A stretch of 64,000 nucleotides of DNA from Planctomycetota bacterium (GTDB taxonomy: Bacteria; Planctomycetota; Planctomycetia; JALXBF01). Location of the stretch: the NCBI GenBank assembly GCA_026991575.1, contig JALXBF010000179.1:1-64000 (forward strand), read 5' to 3'. A model generated the notes under the pieces. The model had not been told where the DNA came from. It worked only from the letters and a program-made list of their open reading frames with translations, and did no database searches. The position numbers and the translations under genes are program-made. Positions 24,830 through 33,726 of the stretch are shown here, in pieces (position 1 is the stretch's first letter; each line of letters begins with the position of its first letter).

Positions 24830-26263
24830 ATGACTGATCGGCTTTCGCGCGAGACCGTGGCCGCGTTCTGGACAATGAAACGCCGGGAGTTCCTTTACGG
24901 CCTGGGCATGACACTGGGTACGGCCGTCTTCAACGCGCTAGTCCAGGCGGAGGAACGATCGGCACGAAGTCCACTTGCACCCAGGCCAGGTCATCACCGC
25001 AGCCGTGCCCGCGCGTGCATCTTCCTGTTCATGGAAGGGGGGCCAAGCCACATCGACACCTTCGATCCAAAACCCGCCCTGGAGCGGCTGCACTTGAAGC
25101 GATTTGTCCGCCGCGACAAGTTCGCTTCGGCCATGGCCAGCGGAACCCGCTACTTCGTCCGCAGCCCGTTCCGGTTCCGCCGTGTGGGCGAGGCCGGTAT
25201 CCCGATGTGCGAGCACTGGGTGCATCTGGCGGAGGTCGCCGACGAGCTGTGCATCTACCACGGTTTGCAAGCAGAATCGATCAACCATCCAACCGCCTGC
25301 TATCACATGAACACCGGGAACCGCTTCGGTGGCGATCCGGCCATCGGCGCGTGGGTCGCCTACGGTCTTGGGACGTTGAATCAGAACCTGCCCGCGTTCG
25401 TGGTGTTGCCGGAGGTCAACTACCCGCAGGGCGGTGCGGCGAACTGGTCCAACGGATTCCTGCCTGCCTATTACCAGGGCACCCCGTTCCGTGCCGAAGG
25501 AGCGCCGGTGTTGAACGTGACCCCGCCACCAGGGGTCATGCGCCACCATCAGCGTGAGAAGCTCGACCTACTTCGACAGCTCAATGAGTTCCACCGGCGT
25601 CGCCACCCGAGTCACGACGAACTGGTTGCCCGATTAGAAACGTACGAGTTGGCATTCCGCATGCAGATGGAAGTGCCGGCGATTGTGGACCTGTCCGGTG
25701 AGGACGAGAAGACGCTGGAGATGTATGGCATTGGCCAGCGGGAAACGGACAGCTTCGGTCGCCGCTGCCTGCTGGCGCGCAGGCTAGTTGAGCGCGGTGT
25801 CCGGTTCGTACAGATCTACTCGTCCGGCTGGGACTCGCACGATCGGATCGCGGCGGGCCACGCATCGCGGATCCGGGCGGTCGATCGGCCGATCGCCGCA
25901 CTCATTAAGGATCTCAAGCGGCGCGGCTTGCTCGAGGAGACGCTGGTGGTCTGGGCCGGTGAGTTCGGGCGGTCGCCGGACAATGGCATTCGCGGCGGCG
26001 GTCTTGCCTATGGTCGCGACCACAACGCGGACGCCATGGTAGTGTGGCTGGCCGGAGGCGGAGTGGCTGCCGGAAAGATCGTCGGGGCCACGGATGAACT
26101 GGGTGCGAAAGCCGTCGAGGTCGTACACCCTATCAAAGACTTCCACGTAACGCTTCTGCACCTGCTCGGTCTGGATGATTCCAAGCTGCGCTACTTCCAC
26201 GAAGGTCGCTTCAAGCAGCTCAGCCAGACGGGTGGCCAGGTGATTAGCGAGTTGCTGGCCTGA
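24830..26263 (+). CDS. DUF1501 protein, partner of the upstream DUF1549 gene
   Basis: 477 residues from the ATG at 24830; upstream in-frame starts lack a ribosome-binding site. The Tat signal (KRREFLYGLGMTLGTAVFNAL) begins near residue 17. Family landmarks are CIFLFMEGGPSHIDTFDPKP, HGLQAESINHPTACYHMNTG, VRFVQIYSSGWDSH, LVVWAGEFGRSPD and a His-rich GRDHNADAM. The architecture equals that of the DUF1501 protein at 17604-19070. Conserved Asp/His residues suggest a metal site of the alkaline-phosphatase superfamily type. Probably exported and acting with the DUF1549 protein. Confidence 0.88.
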   Translation: MTDRLSRETVAAFWTMKRREFLYGLGMTLGTAVFNALVQAEERSARSPLAPRPGHHRSRARACIFLFMEGGPSHIDTFDPKPALERLHLKRFVRRDKFASAMASGTRYFVRSPFRFRRVGEAGIPMCEHWVHLAEVADELCIYHGLQAESINHPTACYHMNTGNRFGGDPAIGAWVAYGLGTLNQNLPAFVVLPEVNYPQGGAANWSNGFLPAYYQGTPFRAEGAPVLNVTPPPGVMRHHQREKLDLLRQLNEFHRRRHPSHDELVARLETYELAFRMQMEVPAIVDLSGEDEKTLEMYGIGQRETDSFGRRCLLARRLVERGVRFVQIYSSGWDSHDRIAAGHASRIRAVDRPIAALIKDLKRRGLLEETLVVWAGEFGRSPDNGIRGGGLAYGRDHNADAMVVWLAGGGVAAGKIVGATDELGAKAVEVVHPIKDFHVTLLHLLGLDDSKLRYFHEGRFKQLSQTGGQVISELLA

Positions 26264-26273
26264 TCGCCGGCAC

Positions 26274-26318
26274 GACGGCCCGAGGCGCGGCACCTTGCTC
26301 GCGGTGCCGTGGGCCGTC
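26274..26318 (+). terminator. Hairpin after the DUF1501 gene
   Basis: GACGGCCC (26274-26281) pairs perfectly with GGGCCGTC (26311-26318), and GGCACC (26289-26294) with GGTGCC (26303-26308) inside it. The hairpin starts 11 bp after the stop codon and has no T-run. The rest of 26319-26516 shows no gene. Confidence 0.45.
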
Positions 26319-26516
26319 TGGTGCGCCTCCTGTGTGGCGGTGCAATGTTTCCCCTCCCCCGCGTGGGCTCCGGCGCCTGCGAGGAACTAAGCCGCTCGCC
26401 ACGACGCCGTGCTGTCGCGACCGGGGGCCCCCTGTGCGCCTGAGCACGCCGTGACCTATCATGAACGCCGGGGGTGCGCGCTCCTTGAGTAACCAGCAGG
26501 AAGGAGAACGAGCACG

Positions 26517-27374
26517 ATGGCAATCATCGACGCGCACGTACACCTTTGGCACCAGGACGCTTCCCGGTACCCGAACAAGCCGTGGGTGATGGGTGAGCTG
26601 CCCGACATCGACGGCACGGCCGAGCGGCTGATTGCGGCCATGGATGATGCCGGTGTGGCCTGGGCGCTGAACGTGCAGGTGCCATGGTACGGTGAAGACA
26701 ACCGGTACCACCGCGACGTGCTAAAGCAGTATCCAAGACGGTTCGCACTGCTGTCGGTTCTTGACGATCTGGAGTCGGCGGACGCGGTTGAACGGCTCGA
26801 GCGCCAGGTCAGGGAAGAGCATTCCGTCGGTTTCCGGATCCATTTCTGCGAGCCCGGCAGACGTGAGCAGGCGCTGCAGGGGGTGTTTGACCCGCTGCTG
26901 GCCAAGTCCGCTGAGCTAGGGACCGTGGTGCAGTTGCTGTCATGGATGGAAGACCTGCCCGCGATCCGCCGGATGGTGGAGGCATTTCCCGAGACTGTGT
27001 TCGTGATCGATCACCTCTGCCACGCCGACGTCACCGAATCGCCGCCCTTCCCGTCGGCAGCCCCGCTGTTTGAACTGGGCCGCTTCGAGAACGTCTACAT
27101 GAAGGTCTCGCTTCTGTGCGACCTTTCCGCGCTCGACTATCCGTACCCGGATGTGCAAGCGTTCGTGCAGGAGTTGCTCAAGCATTGGCCGGCGCGGCGA
27201 TTGATGTGGGGGTCGAACTTTCCGCTGATCCCCGAGGTGCGTACCGAGCAGCCGGTGGACTACAGGCGCTCGTTGGAGTTGGTTCGCTCCGACTGGCCCT
27301 GGCTCTCCGATGAAGACAAGGAGTGGATCCTGGGCCGAACGGCCCACGAACTCTTCGGCCATGCTGTCCGCTGA
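26517..27374 (+). CDS. Amidohydrolase-2 family metal-dependent hydrolase
   Basis: 285 residues, cytoplasmic (no signal). The ATG follows AAGGAG (GGAAGGAGAACGAGCACG). The TIM-barrel starts immediately with IIDAHVHLW (His7 and His9 as metal ligands); VFVIDHLCH and LMWGSNFPLI supply later barrel strands, where the usual catalytic Asp of the family is Asn in GSNFP. Length is standard for the group, which includes lactone hydrolases and decarboxylases of sugar or aromatic catabolism. It follows the DUF1549-DUF1501 unit but is separated by a hairpin, so it is probably transcribed alone. Confidence 0.82.
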   Translation: MAIIDAHVHLWHQDASRYPNKPWVMGELPDIDGTAERLIAAMDDAGVAWALNVQVPWYGEDNRYHRDVLKQYPRRFALLSVLDDLESADAVERLERQVREEHSVGFRIHFCEPGRREQALQGVFDPLLAKSAELGTVVQLLSWMEDLPAIRRMVEAFPETVFVIDHLCHADVTESPPFPSAAPLFELGRFENVYMKVSLLCDLSALDYPYPDVQAFVQELLKHWPARRLMWGSNFPLIPEVRTEQPVDYRRSLELVRSDWPWLSDEDKEWILGRTAHELFGHAVR

Positions 27375-27545
27375 GAAGGCCGCGAGAAGTCAGGTCGCAT
27401 AACCCCCGCGTGCCGCCATGTGACGGCCGACAGGCCGGTACCCGGGGAGCGGTGGCGCAGTCGGCAGCCAGGCCCGGCCGATCAAGCCGGTGAACGAAAC
27501 TCCGGTCTGCCCGCCGGCCGCTGGAGGCGGGGACGAAAGAGGGGC

Positions 27546-29174
27546 TCAGCCTTGCTGAGCAAGCGTTTCGGCAATCCAGCGCTGGGGAATCGACCCGAAG
27601 CTGAGAAGCCACCGGTGGAACTTGCGAAGAGCGCCCTCAGGGTGGCGGCGGCGGTATTGCTCGCGGAGGGCCAGCGTCTGGTGTTTGCCCAGCATGTAGC
27701 TCATCGGCGTGCCAGGACTCTGGGTGTACCACGTCAGTTCGGTGCGCGCCCTCAAGTGCGAGAAGCCAAGGCGATCCACCAGCAGCTGAATCGCATCGGT
27801 TACCGTCATCCGACCGGTCTGAACGCTGGTGTCGATCAGCACACGATAGGCACGCCACAGCTGCGCGTGCAGGTATTCGAGCTCCATGAGCGGGTCCTCG
27901 AACAGACCTAGCTCCTGGACAAGCTGTTCGCAGTACAGCGTCCAGCCTTCGATGAAAACAATGTGATGCGCTAGCCGTCGAATCATGCTCTGAACCTGGT
28001 TTGCCCAGCACAACTGCACGTGGTGACCCGGATAAGCCTCGTGTACGCAGGTGGCTTCCAGGCCAAAGTGCTGCCCGACGTTCACGCGGTATTCGTCGGG
28101 ATCGAGAGCCGGATCGGGCACGCTGACGTAGAAGATACCGAGTTGAGGTTGCTCAAATGGCCCGGGAGCTGAGTACGCGGCCGTTGGGATGAACGGCTTC
28201 AGGAACGCCGGTGTCTCAATCACGTCGCAGCGCTCGTTCGGCGGCAGATCAACGACCCCCTTCTCCTCCAATACGCCGCGCAGCCAGGCTGTCACGCGGC
28301 GATACTCGGCAACCAAATCGTGCTGCTGGCGTGCGAAGCGCTCGCGCGCATCGGCGAGCTGCTGCTGCCATGAGCGGGACGGATCGATACGTGCCGCGGC
28401 TGTTTCAAGCAGCTCCTCCCAGTAGGCAATCTGCTGTTCAGCAAAGCGTTCCAGGTCGGCCGTCGTCCACGACAGACCATGGCCCAGCCTGACAATCTGC
28501 AGCAGGTTGCTTTCCCCAATGGCCGGGTTTTCCACTAACGGTCCGTCTGCCAACCGGCCGAGCCAGTCCATGTAGCCGCGCACGGCGTCCCGCGCGCGCT
28601 CCACCGCCCTAGCCGCCGCGCTCTGTAACCGAGGATGCGCCTCGGTGACGGTGTCTGCGGCGCTCTGCAGAAGTTCGTGCGCGCCGTTAGCCGCCGTCAT
28701 GGCCGCCTCGACCCACAGCCTGGCAGGCTCGCCGATGCGGCTGCGGCCCGCTTCCAGGTATAACGGAACGCGTTCCAAGCGGGCCACAATGGCCTCGGCG
28801 ACGTCGGAATCCTTCAGATCACGCCGCATCAGCAGGTGAAAGATGGCGGCTACCGCCTCTTCAAGCGGCTCAGCCGGATTCCGACGCCACAGCTCGAGCG
28901 ATCCCAACCATAGTTCCTCCAGTTTCAAGTGGGCCTCGAACGTCTGATAGTCAAGCCATGCGTCGGAGCCGGGACCTGGACGGGGAACTTGTTCCAGCCG
29001 GCGAAGCGTCGCACGCGCGAAATCCAGTTGCTCGCCGTAGAGGTCCTCGTCCGGGACTTCCAGCATGGCGTCATACTCGCACAGCCCCACGCGCGACCCT
29101 CGGCTGGGCCAGCGCTGCCACGTCGTGCGGTAATACGCATCCGCCAGATGAAGTAGTGTGTCGTTATCGCTCAT
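27546..29174 (-). CDS. DUF885 family putative metallopeptidase
   Basis: 542 residues from the ATG at 29174; the frame stays open another 124 codons, but that stretch overlaps fliK's upstream region and has random composition. The DUF885 signature CVHEAYPGHHVQL contains an HExxxGHH-type zinc-site motif, followed by FIEGWTLYCEQL and the C-terminal YMLGKHQTLALREQY. Other family members have carboxypeptidase-like activity. There is no signal peptide, so it is probably cytoplasmic. It faces the amidohydrolase gene (convergent) and is divergent from fliK. A GCTCAGC/GCTGAGC palindrome overlaps its stop (27544-27560). Confidence 0.85.
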   Translation of the reverse strand: MSDNDTLLHLADAYYRTTWQRWPSRGSRVGLCEYDAMLEVPDEDLYGEQLDFARATLRRLEQVPRPGPGSDAWLDYQTFEAHLKLEELWLGSLELWRRNPAEPLEEAVAAIFHLLMRRDLKDSDVAEAIVARLERVPLYLEAGRSRIGEPARLWVEAAMTAANGAHELLQSAADTVTEAHPRLQSAAARAVERARDAVRGYMDWLGRLADGPLVENPAIGESNLLQIVRLGHGLSWTTADLERFAEQQIAYWEELLETAAARIDPSRSWQQQLADARERFARQQHDLVAEYRRVTAWLRGVLEEKGVVDLPPNERCDVIETPAFLKPFIPTAAYSAPGPFEQPQLGIFYVSVPDPALDPDEYRVNVGQHFGLEATCVHEAYPGHHVQLCWANQVQSMIRRLAHHIVFIEGWTLYCEQLVQELGLFEDPLMELEYLHAQLWRAYRVLIDTSVQTGRMTVTDAIQLLVDRLGFSHLRARTELTWYTQSPGTPMSYMLGKHQTLALREQYRRRHPEGALRKFHRWLLSFGSIPQRWIAETLAQQG

Positions 29175-29220
29175 GCGATCGTCACCATATCGAGTGCGTT
29201 GGGCTGCGGTCACCGCTGCG

Positions 29221-29250
29221 TGTTGCCTAATGCTAGCATGGTTGGCAACA
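29221..29250. promoter_or_regulatory. Interrupted palindrome between DUF885 and fliK
   Basis: TGTTGCC (29221-29227) and GGCAACA (29244-29250) bracket a perfect 10-base palindrome, ATGCTAGCAT (29230-29239). The latter contains an extended -10-like TGCTAGCAT. The site lies midway between divergent starts at 29174 and 29377 and could be an operator for either gene. Confidence 0.35.
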
Positions 29251-29376
29251 TCCGCAAAACCGGCAGCCTCGGCGCACCCGTGCCGCATCCCTGGGACAAA
29301 CCTCCGATGCGCGGCCCGCTGCTCGTCGATAGCTGCCGTAGAACCAGCCGAATCCTCGGGAACGGAACCGACACGG

Positions 29377-31542
29377 ATGCAGGTCACTTCACGCGCAGAC
29401 ATCGCAGCGGTACACGGTACACGATCGAACCACGGCACCGGTCTACAGGCAAGCAGCGGGGTGAGCGGGTTCGCCGCCTTGCTCGCTGCAGTGCTATCTG
29501 CCTCCGGTAGCCCAGGGGCTTCAGGACATTCGGGCATCCGGTTCACTGCACCAGAAGCAGCCCAGGCGCTACTCGGTCTGACGACCGAGCGGCAGACCGC
29601 GTTGCCGGCTGGTGCTGCTGCTGCTGATGCCGCTGCGGATGGCAGCCCTGAGGCTCATGCCACAGAGCACGCAGGCGGAGCAGCTGGTGCTTCGGCCGCG
29701 ATGGCCCCGGATCGCCTCGTGTCCGTTCGCTCAAGTTCCCCTCCCGAACAAGAGGGTGACCAGATTCAGCGAAGCGTCGCCGCGGTTGTCCCGGGGCCCA
29801 CGCTGCCCGTGCTGGAGACGTTGCCCGGCGGTTTCGTAGAGTCGGTTGCCGTCGACGCTGCCCTCAGTCAAGAGGCGACGGTGGCCGTAGCGGTGCCCGG
29901 TGCGCGGAACGCGCAGCCCTCTGCTGGGCCGCGGGTAGCCATGTCCGCAACGTCTGTCGGGGATCTTCCCGAGCCGGCGCCTGCGGCCACTGGCCGGAAT
30001 GGTCCCATGGGGGGGAGTCAATTGCCATTTGCTCCTCCTGGGACGAGGACGACGGGCAGCCCGGCACCACCCACTGTGCCAGTAGGACCGCCAGACTTTT
30101 CCCGCCCGGATTATGAGCAGCCCAGCCTTGGCCGCTCGGCTCTGGAGTCACCGCGATCAGCTCGTCTGATCGGTCTTCGCCCGAAGCCAGTCCTCGCGTC
30201 CGCGAACGCGTCCGACTCTTCGGTCGGTTCGGCGGACCCGGTGTTGACAGGCGGGGCTGCCAACGGCGTCGTCAGGGCGGAGCCTGAGCCAGGTGCCGGT
30301 GCGGTTCGAGCCGCAGGAGTGCACGCGCAACCCGATGCGGATCAGCACCGGCTGATGAGCCCCGGACCAGCGAGGTGGTCCACCGACGACGTGGTCCGCA
30401 AGTGGGCCGAGCCTGGATCACCCTCGATTGCCCGGGTGGGCGAAGCAACCGGCGAAGAACGTCTGGGCATGTCTGAGGCAAGCCGGAACAGTGGCCCACC
30501 GTCTCGCACAGCAACGGCCACGATCACCATTCCCCTGCCGGAACGCATCGCGGTTCAGGCTGGCAGCCTCCCACCAGATGGCCAGCATCCGGTCCACAGC
30601 GCTGCCTGGTCGAACCGAACGGCTCAAGACAGCACTGGGGGAAGCGTTGGAGCCGTGGATGCTGATTTGGTTGCCGCCACGCAGAAGCCCGGTCAAGACC
30701 AGTCCTTGCGGCCGGGTACGGATCGTGCCCGGGGGCACATCGTCGCGCTTGCAGGAGGACCTGAGCAGCGAAGCCTGGAGGCGGGAGCGGACCGCCTGCA
30801 TCGCCGTGGCGTGGGCGAAGCGATCCCCGGCAGGGCTTGTCCAGGCCCCGGGGGCCTGGGGAACCACGCAGACGTTGCCGTGGCAGTTGATGTGCGGCCG
30901 CCCATGGTGCGGGCACCACAGGGCCGAACGCACGGCAGGCCGCAAGCTCAGTTGGGTGCCGTGGATCGGGCGTCCACCGTAGTCGTGCGCCCGGCGATTG
31001 ACTTCTCGGTGCGTTCGTCAGAATCGGTTGAAGCGGCTGTGGTTGAGGTCCCGATACAACCCATGGCGGAGGGTGCTGTCGTTGGCGAGCGTGTGGGGGC
31101 GACGGCCAGCACGCTCTCCGGGGCTGTGATCACGGTGCAGGTGCTGGAGGGACTGAGTTACGCGATCCGATCGGGCGGGCAGCGCGTTCGGATCCGGCTA
31201 CACCCCCCTGAACTGGGCACGGTTGATCTGGAGGTGCGGCAGCGCCAGGAGGCCGTCTCGGCGCGTCTTGTCGTCGAGCGGGGCGAGGTGGCAGAGGTGC
31301 TTCGGGCCGCCGCGCCGCAGCTCCAAGAGATGCTCGAGTCGCGCGGTCTGTCGTTGGCCCGCTTTGAGGTAGCGGTCCGAAGCGACGCTCAGGATGGCCG
31401 CAGCCACGATGGTGGCCACCGCGACCCGCAGCAAGGGACTCACACGGCGCGGGCCGTCAGACAGGGAAGCCAGGCGGGCGCGACGAACTACGGCGACTCA
31501 GGCGGCGTGGGACCGCACAGCAGGCTGGATGTGCGGGTTTGA
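29377..31542 (+). CDS. fliK: Flagellar hook-length control protein
   Basis: 721 residues from the ATG at 29377; the longer frame from 29158 overlaps the DUF885 gene. The first ~560 residues are Ala/Gly/Pro/Ser-rich and poorly ordered, as usual for the ruler part of FliK. The C-terminal Flg_hook domain is clear: ITVQVLEGLSYAIRSGGQ, then RVRIRLHPPELGTVDLEV and ARLVVERGEVAEVLRAAAPQ. FliK measures the growing hook and switches export specificity through FlhB. The length is greater than in enteric bacteria (about 400 residues). flgD and flgE follow on the same strand, which fits a hook operon. Confidence 0.85.
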   Translation: MQVTSRADIAAVHGTRSNHGTGLQASSGVSGFAALLAAVLSASGSPGASGHSGIRFTAPEAAQALLGLTTERQTALPAGAAAADAAADGSPEAHATEHAGGAAGASAAMAPDRLVSVRSSSPPEQEGDQIQRSVAAVVPGPTLPVLETLPGGFVESVAVDAALSQEATVAVAVPGARNAQPSAGPRVAMSATSVGDLPEPAPAATGRNGPMGGSQLPFAPPGTRTTGSPAPPTVPVGPPDFSRPDYEQPSLGRSALESPRSARLIGLRPKPVLASANASDSSVGSADPVLTGGAANGVVRAEPEPGAGAVRAAGVHAQPDADQHRLMSPGPARWSTDDVVRKWAEPGSPSIARVGEATGEERLGMSEASRNSGPPSRTATATITIPLPERIAVQAGSLPPDGQHPVHSAAWSNRTAQDSTGGSVGAVDADLVAATQKPGQDQSLRPGTDRARGHIVALAGGPEQRSLEAGADRLHRRGVGEAIPGRACPGPGGLGNHADVAVAVDVRPPMVRAPQGRTHGRPQAQLGAVDRASTVVVRPAIDFSVRSSESVEAAVVEVPIQPMAEGAVVGERVGATASTLSGAVITVQVLEGLSYAIRSGGQRVRIRLHPPELGTVDLEVRQRQEAVSARLVVERGEVAEVLRAAAPQLQEMLESRGLSLARFEVAVRSDAQDGRSHDGGHRDPQQGTHTARAVRQGSQAGATNYGDSGGVGPHSRLDVRV

Positions 31543-31597
31543 GCACTCCCGCCACCGCGCCACCTGTGTGGCCCGCCGTCCGGAAGGAGGTCGCAGG

Positions 31598-31963
31598 ATG
31601 AGTGACACGGCGGGAATCAGCAGCAGTGTTGCCCGTGATCAGTTTCTGCAGCTGCTGGTCACGCAGATGCGCCACCAGAACCCGCTGGATCCGATGGACA
31701 ACACCGAGTTCGTGGCGCAGCTGGCCCAGCTGTCGAGCCTCGAGCAATTGGAGAACCTAAACGGCAAGTTCGAGCAAGTGTTACTGCTGCAGGAGCTTGG
31801 TAGCGGTGCAAACCTAATTGGTCGGTATGTTACCTACTTTGAGCCCAACCAAGGCCTACGCGGCGAGGGCTGGGTGGAAAGCATTCGCAACACGCCTCAA
31901 GGACTGCAGCTGGTCGTGAACGGCAATCCCGTTCCGATCCAGTCTGTACAGCAGGTGATGTGA
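31598..31963 (+). CDS. flgD: Flagellar hook assembly (cap) protein, short form
   Basis: 121 residues from the ATG at 31598, with AAGGAGG about 10 bases upstream; the frame is open further back over the end of fliK. The N-terminal FlgD signature is intact: DQFLQLLVTQMRHQNPLDPM, DNTEFVAQLAQLSSLEQLEN. After it come only about 55 residues (ANLIGRYVTYF to VQQVM), so the Ig-like and Tudor-like domains of long FlgD proteins are missing or reduced. The protein forms a scaffold at the hook tip during hook polymerisation. It lies between fliK and flgE. Confidence 0.88.
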   Translation: MSDTAGISSSVARDQFLQLLVTQMRHQNPLDPMDNTEFVAQLAQLSSLEQLENLNGKFEQVLLLQELGSGANLIGRYVTYFEPNQGLRGEGWVESIRNTPQGLQLVVNGNPVPIQSVQQVM

Positions 31964-32042
31964 TCCCTCCTGAAAAGCCACGGACCAGGACGCACTCTTC
32001 GACACGGCACGCCCTTGACGTGTCTGCGCACGGAGGTAAACG

Positions 32043-33695
32043 ATGTCGGTTGCTCTGAATACCGGCGTATCGGGCCTACGAGCCCACCAGCGCATGTTGG
32101 ACGTGATCGCCAACAACCTGGCCAACGTCAACACGGTTGCGTTCAAGAGCCAGCGAACGCTGTTCGGTGACCTGCTTTACGACACGCTGCGCGAGGCGAC
32201 CGGGGCCGGTGACAACGTCTCCTCGACAAACCCACTCCAGCTCGGCCTGGGCGTGAAGGTCACGGCAATCGACCCGGACTTTGGCCAAGGGAACCTGGAA
32301 GCCACCGGACGTCCCTTCGACCTGGCGATCCGAGGCGATGGCTTCTTCGTGGTGTTCACCAATACCGATACGCTGTTTACACGGGCCGGTGCCTTCGGGC
32401 TCGATACGAACAACTACCTGATCGATCCATCGACTGGTTACTATGTCCGGCGGACCGGTACGGTCGGCGAGGCTGAAGGATTCCAGGTGCCTGGGGACAA
32501 CAGGATCAAGATTCCCTTTGGGGAGCTGATCCCCGGAAAGGCAACGAAAGAAATCACCTTTCAGGGCAACCTGTCGGCGGACGCCACCGGGCCGATGGCG
32601 GAGGTGATCGCGACCTCCGCGCCGCTGACCGTTGGTGGCGTGCCGGCTACCGGTACGACGTTGCTCAACGATCTGGATACCAACCTGGTCGACTACGCCT
32701 CGGGTGATTCGCTAATCATCACCGGCACCGACTTCGACGGTAGCGCGGTGAACACTACCCTTGCCGTTGATGCAACCACAACTGTTCAGGATCTGCTCGA
32801 TGCGATCAACGCCGCCTTCTCGGGCGCGACTGCTACGCTCGATGCACAGGGCAATATCGTCTTGACGGCGAACAGCACGGGCGAGACCTCGTTGGATTTG
32901 CAAATCCAGGACGATCCCGGTAACACCGGCAGCACGAGCTGGTATGAGCATGCGTTCGAGGTGGTCACCGACGGTAAGGATGGCGATACGGTGACCACAT
33001 CGATCAAGGTGTACGACAGCCTGGGCAAGGCACACACTTTGACGTTCACGTTCGAAAAGGTCTCCGACAACGTCTGGGACCTGACGGTTACGGGCGACCC
33101 GAGTGAGGTGACGATCCTGGACGGCAGCGTCAAAGGCATCACCTTCAACGACGACGGGTCGTTCGAGACCGTGACCGGCACAGGTGTGGACGATGCGAAC
33201 ATCGCCGTGCAGTTCGCGGGCCTATCAACGCCGCAGACGATCGACCTGGATTTCGGGCAGACCGGCACCTATGTGGGGCTAACCCACCTGGGGGGTGGCT
33301 CTACGGCGGCGGCCACTCGGCAGGATGGTTACGGTCCCGGCAGTCTGGTCAACGTCTCGGTGAATGCCGACGGAACGATCAAGGGAATCTTCAGTAACGG
33401 CCAGATCATCTCGCTGGCTCAGCTTGAGCTGGCCACGTTCGGCAATCCGGCTGGTCTCAAGCGTGTTGGCGACAACTACTATCAGATCACGGCCAACTCC
33501 GGCGAGCCGTACCTGGGGACGCCGACCACGGGCGGTCGCGGATCGATCGAACGTGGTGTGCTGGAAAGCTCCAACGTTGACATTGCCGAGCAGTTCACAC
33601 AGATGATCCTGGCCCAACGAGGGTTCCAGGTAAACGCTCGTACGATCACCGTGACCAACGAGGTGCTGCAGGAAGTCACGAACCTGATCCGGTAA
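32043..33695 (+). CDS. flgE: Flagellar hook protein
   Basis: 550 residues. The ATG follows GGAGGTAAACG. The N-terminal rod/hook signature LNTGVSGLRAHQRMLDVIANNLANVNT is split by nothing and is followed by FDLAIRGDGFFVV. The C-terminus has GVLESSNVDIAEQFTQMI and QVNARTITVTNEVLQEV, which form the coiled coil of the tube core. Residues about 243-290 (TVQDLLDAINAAFSG, GNIVLTANSTGETS) look like a flagellin/FliD-type IN motif within the exposed domain, a feature of larger hooks. Third gene of the fliK-flgD-flgE set; it converges with the long minus-strand flagellar array. Confidence 0.92.
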   Translation: MSVALNTGVSGLRAHQRMLDVIANNLANVNTVAFKSQRTLFGDLLYDTLREATGAGDNVSSTNPLQLGLGVKVTAIDPDFGQGNLEATGRPFDLAIRGDGFFVVFTNTDTLFTRAGAFGLDTNNYLIDPSTGYYVRRTGTVGEAEGFQVPGDNRIKIPFGELIPGKATKEITFQGNLSADATGPMAEVIATSAPLTVGGVPATGTTLLNDLDTNLVDYASGDSLIITGTDFDGSAVNTTLAVDATTTVQDLLDAINAAFSGATATLDAQGNIVLTANSTGETSLDLQIQDDPGNTGSTSWYEHAFEVVTDGKDGDTVTTSIKVYDSLGKAHTLTFTFEKVSDNVWDLTVTGDPSEVTILDGSVKGITFNDDGSFETVTGTGVDDANIAVQFAGLSTPQTIDLDFGQTGTYVGLTHLGGGSTAAATRQDGYGPGSLVNVSVNADGTIKGIFSNGQIISLAQLELATFGNPAGLKRVGDNYYQITANSGEPYLGTPTTGGRGSIERGVLESSNVDIAEQFTQMILAQRGFQVNARTITVTNEVLQEVTNLIR

Positions 33696-33699
33696 GCCT

Positions 33700-33724
33700 A
33701 CCGGATGATGCCTTCTTCTCCGGT
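33700..33724. terminator. Weak hairpin between convergent flgE and the flagellar array
   Basis: ACCGGA (33700-33705) pairs with TCCGGT (33719-33724) across a 13-base loop in the only 31 bp between the two converging genes. It could act in both directions, but the stem is short. Confidence 0.25.
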
Positions 33725-33726
33725 CG

